Below are positions 26,240-32,265 of a stretch of DNA of 32,265 nucleotides, in pieces. A program made the translations under genes and the position numbers. This stretch comes from a bacterium (GTDB taxonomy: Bacteria > Cyanobacteriota > Vampirovibrionia > Gastranaerophilales > Gastranaerophilaceae), in the NCBI GenBank assembly GCA_017467605.1, contig JAFUSQ010000045.1:1-32265 (forward strand), read 5' to 3'. The number at the start of each line of letters is the position of its first letter. The stretch's first letter is position 1. Below the pieces are notes generated by a model, which saw only the letters and a list, made by a program, of their open reading frames with translations, did no database searches and was not told the DNA's origin.

Positions 26240-26515
26240 ATGTCAGAGGATAAAGTAGTCAGTTTAGGTGCAAAGAAAAAAGCAATTGCTGATGAAAAAC
26301 AACAAGAGGAAAATTCCTCAAATATTCAAGAACCTGTATATTGCAGTTTTTGCGGCAGACCAAATACTCAGGTAATAAAAATGGTAAAGGGTCCGGGGGT
26401 TAATATTTGCTCAGAATGTGCGATGATAGCCGTTCAATATTTGATTTTACAAGATAGAATGCCGAGTGCTGAAGCTCAGCATATTTTAGATGCTTTCTGG
26501 GGAAAGGCAAGATAA
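26240..26515 (+). CDS. Free-standing ClpX-type zinc-finger protein
   Basis: A 91-aa protein with a C4 zinc-binding domain of the ClpX N-terminal type: C35-x2-C38 and C57-x2-C60, with CSFCGRP and NICSECAMIAVQY. In ClpX this domain dimerises and binds substrates and adaptors for the ClpXP protease. There is no AAA ATPase attached. The N-terminal 30 residues are polar. ATG 26240 is chosen because AAAGGAG lies eight bases before it. TACAAT (26210-26215) is a likely -10, so a shorter in-frame start region upstream is untranscribed. It begins the gene cluster running to hpt. Confidence 0.85.
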   Translation: MSEDKVVSLGAKKKAIADEKQQEENSSNIQEPVYCSFCGRPNTQVIKMVKGPGVNICSECAMIAVQYLILQDRMPSAEAQHILDAFWGKAR

Positions 26516-26520
26516 TATAA

Positions 26521-28122
26521 ATGGCAGATACTCAATTTAGACAACTGAATCCTTTTGAATTAAAATCTGCAGTTACTAATTTGTTAAATAAAATAAATTC
26601 AGTAGAAGATTTGCAGGGGTGTTTGGCTGATTTTGATTTGCTTGATGCGCAAGATGATAAAAAAATAATTTCAAAAATTTTGTTTAAAGAGCTTGTAAAT
26701 TCTTCTGCTGACAAAATACCTGTTATATGCTTTATGTTAGAGCATTTTTTGCCTAAAGAAGAACTTATAAATAAACTTTGGGAAACTTTAAAAAATCAAA
26801 ATCTTCAAACCGAGGTAAAAATAACTGTTTTAAATCTTTTGCGTGATTTAGATTCAGATTGGTCATATGAAAGTTGTGAGGAGTATCTTGATGATGCGGA
26901 AAGTTTGCTTGACGAAAATACAAAACATCTTTTAAATACCGCAGTTATAAATCCTGAAGTTCAGATTGATTTTATGGATTTTATGGCATCATTGAGAGTT
27001 CAGGATAAGATTACTCTATTAAATTCTTTTGGGGAAGATTTTTCATCTGATGCTTTAGCAAACATTTTAATTCCCGTTTTTGTATCGGAACCGGATAGTC
27101 CGCAAGGTCGTGAAGCTCTCAGACTTTTGGGTGATACCAAATCTCAGCTTGCCTTGCATGCATTAGAGGAAATGAAACCTCTTGCCACGGGAGAATTACT
27201 TTCTTTAATTAAAAAAAGTCTTTCTACCATAAAAATTTCAGGTATGAGAGAAGATAATACAAAAGCTTTTTATAAAGAAGTTTTATCAAACAGTAAACCT
27301 CATAAATTTTATATTACATACCCTGATGGCCGAGGGGATCAAGCATTAATTTTTACAAGAATTACTGATAATAAAAAAATAAGATTTGTTTCTGTTGTTA
27401 TAAATGTTGAATCTGGAATTAGAGATTGTTTTGGTTTTTTTGAAATCTCAGAGTTTGAATGCAGTAAAATTCTTGAACGTTTCCTACGTGATGAAAAAAC
27501 CGTTGATATTGATCCCGAATCTTTTAAAACCATTCTTTATAATGCAGAAGTACAAACGATTAAAGCAAATCAAAATAAGTGGAAGCTTCCTTATGAATAT
27601 GTCTGCTGGAAAAATTTGCTTATTGATGTAGATTTTGATGCCCAATCTGTAGAAGAAATTATAAATGAACAGGTTATTCCTTCAAATGTTGACGATTCGG
27701 TTTTTGAAAAATTAGCACAAATGAAGGTTTCTGCTCATTGGTTTATGGATTGTCAATACAGCAGTGAATTTGAAGAAGTTTTGGCGAAGTTGAAATCTTC
27801 CAATAATTTAGATGAACTCGTAGAAAATAATTTGAATAAAGTATTTGATGAAAAAGAGCAAGCCGAGTGGATAAAAAAAATATATGTTTCATCATATATC
27901 AAATACGTAATTGGAAAAGAAGATGAAGCCGGTTTGATCTTGGGGATAACTAAAGATGAAAAAGTCTTGAAAAACTTCTTTGCAGAAATTTTGAAACGGA
28001 GTATTTATGAATATTTGATGCTTATAAAATACAATACGAGCGTTGATAATCATAACTTGACTCATGATGAAATAAACGATAAAATCAACTATATTGAAAG
28101 CAGGTGGGTGCATAATGTATAA
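26521..28122 (+). CDS. Unknown large helical protein
   Basis: A 533-aa soluble protein. The N-terminal 240 residues are helical and repeat-like, with HEAT-like character around REALRLLGDTKSQLALHALEEM. The middle has an alpha/beta part (YITYPDGRGDQALIFTRI), and the C-terminal part is helical. No catalytic motif or known family is recognised. It starts five bases after the zinc-finger gene and overlaps ruvX by eight, so it belongs to the same operon. A scaffold or protein-binding role is inferred from the fold pattern only. Confidence 0.78.
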   Translation: MADTQFRQLNPFELKSAVTNLLNKINSVEDLQGCLADFDLLDAQDDKKIISKILFKELVNSSADKIPVICFMLEHFLPKEELINKLWETLKNQNLQTEVKITVLNLLRDLDSDWSYESCEEYLDDAESLLDENTKHLLNTAVINPEVQIDFMDFMASLRVQDKITLLNSFGEDFSSDALANILIPVFVSEPDSPQGREALRLLGDTKSQLALHALEEMKPLATGELLSLIKKSLSTIKISGMREDNTKAFYKEVLSNSKPHKFYITYPDGRGDQALIFTRITDNKKIRFVSVVINVESGIRDCFGFFEISEFECSKILERFLRDEKTVDIDPESFKTILYNAEVQTIKANQNKWKLPYEYVCWKNLLIDVDFDAQSVEEIINEQVIPSNVDDSVFEKLAQMKVSAHWFMDCQYSSEFEEVLAKLKSSNNLDELVENNLNKVFDEKEQAEWIKKIYVSSYIKYVIGKEDEAGLILGITKDEKVLKNFFAEILKRSIYEYLMLIKYNTSVDNHNLTHDEINDKINYIESRWVHNV

Positions 28123-28519
28123 GGTTATGGCACTTGATATAGGAACAAAGCGTATTGGTATTGCGCTAAGTGATTACTTGCTAATGCTTGCAAACGGTCA
28201 TTCTTATATTGCCAGAAACCCTGAGAAAAATGCACTTGATGCCATCAATAAGATTGCTAAAGAAAACAATGTCAAAAAAATTGTTGTAGGAATTCCATAT
28301 AATATGGACGGAACAAAAGGTTTTCAGGCAGAAAATTGCGAAGAATTTGCTTCAAAAATTAAAGGTTATGAGATAATCTATGAAGATGAAAGGTTAACCT
28401 CTGATGCGGCAGAAGAAAATCTTCGTAATAAAAAAATAGATTTTAGAAAAGATAAAGGTTTGGTAGATGTGGAAAGTGCTTGTATAATACTTGAACAGTA
28501 CCTTTCACGAACAAGATAA
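28115..28519 (+). CDS. ruvX: RuvX/YqgF putative Holliday junction resolvase
   Basis: A 134-aa RNase H-fold nuclease family protein implicated in Holliday junction resolution and pre-16S rRNA 5' processing. Motifs: MALDIGTKRIGIALSD (N-terminal catalytic Asp), IVVGIPYNMDG, YEDERLTS (acidic residues), and DVESACIILEQYL with a C-terminal Asp. It overlaps the upstream gene by eight bases with GGTGGG as ribosome site. DUF1292 follows 12 bases later, a pairing I recall from Firmicutes (yrrK-yrzB). Confidence 0.93.
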   Translation: MYKVMALDIGTKRIGIALSDYLLMLANGHSYIARNPEKNALDAINKIAKENNVKKIVVGIPYNMDGTKGFQAENCEEFASKIKGYEIIYEDERLTSDAAEENLRNKKIDFRKDKGLVDVESACIILEQYLSRTR

Positions 28520-28531
28520 GGAGACATAATT

Positions 28532-28822
28532 ATGGCAGTAAATGAAGATAGTATTATAGAAATTACAGATGATGACGGTTCTGTAATCAGATGTGAATTG
28601 TTTGATATCATTGAATTTGAAGGTAAAAATTATGCATTGCTTGCAGAAGTTGATAGTACTGAAGAAGGCGAAGAACCTGAAATTGTATTGATGAGATTTA
28701 CTGAAGAAGGTGAAGAAGAAGTATATTTTGAAACTATTGATGATGATGAAGAATTTGAAAGAGTCCAAGCATATATTGAATCTTTGCCGGTAGCTGAAGA
28801 AGACGAGGAAGACGAGGAATAA
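28532..28822 (+). CDS. DUF1292 (YrzB-like) protein
   Basis: A 96-aa, very acidic protein. The domain DDDGSVIRCELFDIIEFEGKNY, LMRFTEEGEEEVYFETI and DDDEEFERVQAYIES is the DUF1292/YrzB pattern, and the C-terminal tail is acidic (EEDEEDEE). No function is established for the family. A strong AAGGAG precedes the ATG. It lies directly after ruvX, as in Firmicutes, and before the Clp N-domain gene. Confidence 0.92.
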   Translation: MAVNEDSIIEITDDDGSVIRCELFDIIEFEGKNYALLAEVDSTEEGEEPEIVLMRFTEEGEEEVYFETIDDDEEFERVQAYIESLPVAEEDEEDEE

Positions 28823-28826
28823 AAAT

Positions 28827-30182
28827 TTGTTTGAAAAATTTACTGAAAAGGCAGTTAATGTAATTGTAGAAGCTCAAAATATCGCAATTTATGATCATTC
28901 GGACAAAGTTTTAGCCGAACATTTGTTGTTGGCTTTAGTTAAAGAGACTAAGGGATTTTGCGCTAAAATTTTCAAAAATTATAATATTACTTATGAAAGA
29001 TTAGCACAGGAAATTTATTTTAGTCTGAATATAAGTGACTCTGATATGACTTCTTCAGTGCCGTTCGGTGAAGATTTCAAACGTATTTTATCCAAAACAT
29101 TGACTTTAATTGAGCAATCAGGAAATCCGACAGTTCACTATGAACATCTTGTTTTGGCTGCTATTACCGATAAACAATCAAAACTTCCTCAATATTTAGA
29201 AAATTTAGGTTTTGATATTGAAAAATCTAAGCCACTAATTGAAAAATTAGTTCAGCGTAAGGTTAAAAAGGATTTTCACCCTGAATTGGACGAAAATAAG
29301 GAACCTGAAATTAATTTAACTCAAGAAACAGATTCCCTTTTTGATAATGAAAAATCCTCAAAAGTTTTTGAAAGAGCAGTGTCTAAATTATCAACATCTA
29401 ATTACGAAATTTTGGGAACTGAACAAATAATATCTTCAATTTTGGAAGATAAAGAATCTGATTTAGCTAAAATTTTAGCAGATTTTGGTATAACTAATGA
29501 AATTTTTGAAGAAAAGTTATCTCATGTGAATTCTCGTAAAGCAGAATATGAGGGACGGCAAATTGTCTTTACTCCGAATGCTTTTATTGCTATGAGTTTA
29601 GCTTTGCAAACCGCTAAAGAATTAGGTTCATCAGAGGTTTTGCCTGAACATATGATTTTAGGCTTGTTAAAGACTAAAAAGGGTGTGGCTTATAATATTT
29701 TCAAAGAACTGAATATTAATGATGATGACTTGGCTCATGGCATTATAAAACCTATTGAAAAGCAAATGCCGGAAACACTTACGATTTTGCGTTTGGCAAA
29801 ACAGGAAGCAAGGCGTATGGGACGTGGTGTTGTCGGAACTGAAATGTTTTTACTCGGAATTATCGGAGAAGCTACAGGAATTGGTGCTATTGTCCTAAAT
29901 GAATTAGAAATAAATATTAAAGATGCCCGAATAATTGTTGAAAGAATTATCGGTCCAAGTAATGAATATTTTGATAACGAAGTAGTATTTACAAAGCGTG
30001 CAAAACGAGTTTTAGAAACTGCTTGGGAGCATGCAAAAAAATCCAGCAAAACTAAAATTGAGTCTTCCGATCTTTTATGGGCAATAACAACTGAGCCGAC
30101 TTCTCTTGCAATGCAGGCTTTAGAGCAATTGGGTACTGATGTTGTTGAAATTCGTGAAGGTATTAAAAAACATTTAAAATAG
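28827..30182 (+). CDS. ATPase-less protein of three ClpC-type N-domains
   Basis: A 451-aa protein made of six half-repeats of the ClpA/ClpC N-terminal domain, at about 1-65, 79-145, 176-232, 246-310, 313-375 and 386-450. Each carries the EHLLLALV-type motif (AEHLLLALV, YEHLVLAAI, GTEQIISSIL, PEHMILGLL, GTEMFLLGII, SSDLLWAIT). The last pair is very close to ClpC (KEARRMGRGVVGTE-like, then NIKDARIIVERIIG). No Walker motifs or AAA module follow. Such N-domains bind substrates and adaptors, so it may act as an adaptor or decoy. Start is TTG 28827 with GAGGA eight bases upstream. tilS overlaps its end. Confidence 0.88.
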   Translation: MFEKFTEKAVNVIVEAQNIAIYDHSDKVLAEHLLLALVKETKGFCAKIFKNYNITYERLAQEIYFSLNISDSDMTSSVPFGEDFKRILSKTLTLIEQSGNPTVHYEHLVLAAITDKQSKLPQYLENLGFDIEKSKPLIEKLVQRKVKKDFHPELDENKEPEINLTQETDSLFDNEKSSKVFERAVSKLSTSNYEILGTEQIISSILEDKESDLAKILADFGITNEIFEEKLSHVNSRKAEYEGRQIVFTPNAFIAMSLALQTAKELGSSEVLPEHMILGLLKTKKGVAYNIFKELNINDDDLAHGIIKPIEKQMPETLTILRLAKQEARRMGRGVVGTEMFLLGIIGEATGIGAIVLNELEINIKDARIIVERIIGPSNEYFDNEVVFTKRAKRVLETAWEHAKKSSKTKIESSDLLWAITTEPTSLAMQALEQLGTDVVEIREGIKKHLK

Positions 30183-31519
30183 TGATTAAATTAAAAAATA
30201 CAATCAAATCTTTTCTAAAAAAATATAGTATTGATAATCCAAATTTGACATATTTGGTTGGGTTTTCCGGCGGATATGATTCAATGTGTTTGTTAGATAT
30301 TTTAAGAAAAACAGCCCCAAAAAATAAAATTGTCGCTTTGCATTTAAATCATAAATGGCGCGGAAAAGAAAGTGATAATGAAGCTATAAATTGTGAAAAT
30401 TTCTGCAAATCTTTGGGTATAGAATTTTACAAAGAAAATTTGTCTTTTGATGTCCCTCACAATGAAACTGCTGCTCGTAATGCAAGATATGAATTTTTTG
30501 AAAAGTGCAGTAAAAAGTTTGATTCAAAAATTGTTTTTACTGCTCACAATGCAAATGATAATGCTGAAACTTTAATTTATCGTATAGCTAAAGGTACGGG
30601 TATTTCAGGATTACAGGGAATTAGTGAAAAAAGAGATATCTTTTACAGACCTCTATTGGCGATTTCAAGAACAGAAATTGAGGAGTATTGCAGAAAAAAC
30701 AAACTAAACCCTAATTTTGACAGTTCAAATTCTGATACTAAGTATAAAAGAAATTTAATCAGAGCAAAAGTAATGCCTTTATTAAATGAAGTTAGTTGTA
30801 ATTCTCTTGAGGCTATAAATTCTCTTAGTGAGATTGCAAAAGAGGATAATGAGATTGTTGAAGAATATATTTCAATGCTTTGTGATAAAATTTCCGAAAA
30901 TGATGGCTTTTTGACAAAGAAATTTTTAAACTTGTCAAATGCGGTTCAAAATAGAATTATTTATAATCTGTTTATAAAATACGATTTGGATTATGACAGA
31001 AAGAAAATTTCATATATATTGGATTTTATAAAAGAGAATTCAAATTCAAAATCCGGAAAAACTTGTTCTTTGACAGATAATTTGTGGATTTTTGCCAGTG
31101 AAAAAATTATAAAAGTTATTACAGATGAAAAGATAGAGCTTCCATATTTTCATATATTAAAAGAAGGTAAATATGAAAGTAAGGGTTATATTTTTGAAGT
31201 TGAAAAATTTAGCAAGGAAGTCAAAAAATTTCCAAAAGAAAATGAAAATATTGCGTATGTTGATTTACGAAGTTTTGAGATGAATTTTGAAGTTCGTACA
31301 AGACAAAACGGTGATGTGATTCAACCATACGGTATGAATGGTTCTCAAAAATTAAAAAAATACCTTAATTCCAAAAAAATTCCAAATCACGAAAAAGATA
31401 AATTGTTATTTTTGACTTATGAAAATGAAATTTTGTGGGCAATAAATTTAGGTATTAGTGATAAAATAAAAGTAGTTAAAAATCCTACGCACCGTTTAAA
31501 ATTTTTAAAGAAAGGCTAA
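30182..31519 (+). CDS. tilS: tRNA(Ile)-lysidine synthetase
   Basis: Converts C34 of the CAU-anticodon tRNA(Ile) to lysidine using ATP and lysine, changing its decoding to AUA; essential and cytoplasmic. It is 445 aa. The PP-loop SGGYDS (29-34) is followed by FTAHNANDNAETL (family HHxxDQxET) and YKRNLIRAKVMPLL. The C-terminal domain has VRTRQNGDVIQPYGMNGSQK. GTG 30182 overlaps the upstream stop by one base without an evident ribosome site, so translation is coupled. hpt follows, the order known from many bacteria. Confidence 0.96.
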   Translation: MIKLKNTIKSFLKKYSIDNPNLTYLVGFSGGYDSMCLLDILRKTAPKNKIVALHLNHKWRGKESDNEAINCENFCKSLGIEFYKENLSFDVPHNETAARNARYEFFEKCSKKFDSKIVFTAHNANDNAETLIYRIAKGTGISGLQGISEKRDIFYRPLLAISRTEIEEYCRKNKLNPNFDSSNSDTKYKRNLIRAKVMPLLNEVSCNSLEAINSLSEIAKEDNEIVEEYISMLCDKISENDGFLTKKFLNLSNAVQNRIIYNLFIKYDLDYDRKKISYILDFIKENSNSKSGKTCSLTDNLWIFASEKIIKVITDEKIELPYFHILKEGKYESKGYIFEVEKFSKEVKKFPKENENIAYVDLRSFEMNFEVRTRQNGDVIQPYGMNGSQKLKKYLNSKKIPNHEKDKLLFLTYENEILWAINLGISDKIKVVKNPTHRLKFLKKG

Positions 31520-31521
31520 TG

Positions 31522-32052
31522 ATGGAGATAAAAATTGAAGATTTAAAGGTCCTTTTTAGTGAAGAACAGATAAAAGCAAAAATAAAAGAACTTGCAAAAG
31601 AAATGAATGATTTCTATAAAGGTGAAGAAGTTATTGCAATATGTGTTTTAAAAGGTTCTGTACTATTTATGTCTGATTTAACAAGAGAGCTTAATATGCC
31701 GTTAAAGATGGAATTTATAAGGCTTTCCAGTTATGGTTCATCAATGACAACTTCGGGTAAAGTTAATGCTGTTGATATAAAATTGCCTGATTTAAACGGT
31801 AAAAATGTTTTAATTGTTGAAGATATTGTAGATACAGGTTTAACTGCAAAATTTCTGATAGATTTTATACATATGAATTTTCAGGTAAAAACTTTTAAAT
31901 TTTGTTCTCTTTTGGACAAAAAAATTACCAGAAAAACAGATGTAGAACCTGATTATTATTGTTTTGATGTTGATGACAAGTTTGTTGTGGGTTATGGATT
32001 AGATTACGACGGATATTTCAGAAATCTGAAATATATAGGGTATAAGGAGTGA
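31522..32052 (+). CDS. hpt: Hypoxanthine phosphoribosyltransferase
   Basis: Salvages hypoxanthine and guanine to IMP and GMP with PRPP; cytoplasmic. It is 176 aa. The PRPP motif is VLIVEDIVDTGLTA. The flexible-loop region is SSYGSSMTTSGKV and the purine-binding side is FVVGYGLDYDGYFR. ATG 31522 has GAAAGG six bases upstream; ATG 31519, which overlaps the tilS stop, is the alternative. It is the last gene of the cluster. The stop is at 32052 with no clear intrinsic terminator; repeats begin at about 32061. Confidence 0.97.
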   Translation: MEIKIEDLKVLFSEEQIKAKIKELAKEMNDFYKGEEVIAICVLKGSVLFMSDLTRELNMPLKMEFIRLSSYGSSMTTSGKVNAVDIKLPDLNGKNVLIVEDIVDTGLTAKFLIDFIHMNFQVKTFKFCSLLDKKITRKTDVEPDYYCFDVDDKFVVGYGLDYDGYFRNLKYIGYKE

Positions 32053-32060
32053 ATTGTTAA

Positions 32061-32110
32061 CACTCCCTCGCCCCTTGTGGGAGAAGGTGCCTGTAAGGCG
32101 GGGGAGGGGG
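32061..32110. repeat. GC-rich dispersed repeat downstream of hpt
   Basis: A GC-rich stretch (ctccctcgccccttgtggg at 32063-32081, then gggggaggggg at 32100-32110) whose ends are roughly complementary, with an inner cccttgtggg hairpin. It is unlike the AT-rich surroundings. Similar CCCTCGCCCCTTGTGGGAG motifs recur in many bacterial genomes as intergenic repeats. Confidence 0.55.
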
Positions 32111-32125
32111 CAAGACCCGCGGACT

Positions 32126-32197
32126 CGTCATTGCGAGGGAGGAACGACCGAAGCAATCCAGTCTGCTTCGTCATTGCGAGCGAAGCGAAGAATCTCA
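32126..32197. repeat. Two copies of the CGTCATTGCGAG-type intergenic repeat
   Basis: cgtcattgcgag occurs at 32126-32137 and 32169-32180. Each is followed by a gaagc-rich tail (gaggaacgaccgaagcaatcc and gcgaagcgaagaatctc). This is a broadly distributed intergenic repeat type. An ORF reading through it is spurious. Confidence 0.6.
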
Positions 32198-32206
32198 ATA
32201 TTGTTC

Positions 32207-32240
32207 AAAGACTGTTAAGACCGCTAAGACCGTTAAGTCC
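32207..32240 (+). repeat. 9-bp tandem repeats, third cluster
   Basis: AAAGACTGT, TAAGACCGC, TAAGACCGT and a partial TAAGTCC. This is the same 9-bp unit as at 5418-5452 and 5521-5553, more than 26 kb away. Confidence 0.65.
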
Positions 32241-32265
32241 AATACGGTGCTGAAGCACAGATTAA

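Noticed and set aside
32004-32198. Minus-strand ORF of 64 aa downstream of hpt
   Set aside because: It reads through the CGTCATTGCGAG repeats and gives the familiar spurious peptide pieces FFASLAMTK and FLPRNDE; it also overlaps the hpt end.
1-32265. tRNA or rRNA genes
   Set aside because: The intergenic stretches were read for T-loop and acceptor patterns on both strands and none was convincing.

Overview
The window is AT-rich, gene-dense DNA from a diderm bacterium. The best guess is a gut-type non-photosynthetic cyanobacterial relative (Vampirovibrionia/Melainabacteria, order Gastranaerophilales). This rests on recalled family flavour, not on a search. The pointers are a GyrA with a cyanobacterial-looking degenerate GyrA box (QNRATRG), an MGMAASQARLL-type surface or filament-like protein, a ClpC-like N-domain protein, and an AsmA/TamB-type envelope protein implying an outer membrane. 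No rRNA, tRNA, CRISPR array, transposase or prophage gene was seen.

Left part (1-7.7 kb). A repeat-rich non-coding stretch (1-273) is followed by two minus-strand paralogues of unknown function, each with a glycine-zipper core and a shared NPYAD C-terminal motif. Next is a minus-strand GGDEF protein with a degenerate receiver and an altered GGDEF signature. It diverges from a large alpha/alpha-toroid protein. An intergenic stretch with 9-bp tandem repeats in both orientations precedes a 502-aa protein with coiled-coil ends. A terminator, a hairpin repeat element and a small orphan ORF follow.

Middle part (7.7-24.5 kb). A 1499-aa AsmA/TamB-like protein converges on gyrA over a strong bidirectional terminator. 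Then come a glycosyltransferase with N-terminal beta domains, a small unknown gene and comF (all minus). After these, on the plus strand, are an XRE regulator, a secreted serine-hydrolase-like protein, an unknown protein, nagZ, a membrane-anchored unknown, glyA and a WecA/TagO-type transferase. A perfect consensus promoter then drives a ~157-nt leader and a lineage-type unknown protein. NagZ and the WecA-like enzyme point to cell-wall recycling and polyprenyl-linked glycan synthesis.

Right part (24.5-32.3 kb). A small minus-strand ORF has an inverted repeat over its ribosome binding site. It follows lgt, which overlaps the gene for a TPR lipoprotein. Divergent from these is a tight seven-gene cluster: a free-standing ClpX-type zinc finger, an unknown helical protein, ruvX, a DUF1292 (YrzB-like) gene, a protein made only of three ClpC N-domains, tilS and hpt. 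Two Clp recognition modules without any ATPase in one cluster is the most striking functional hint in the window. The window ends in dispersed intergenic repeats, including another cluster of the 9-bp repeat.

Several promoters place the predicted transcription start at or next to the start codon (AsmA-like gene, comF, serine hydrolase, perhaps the XRE gene), which suggests leaderless mRNAs.
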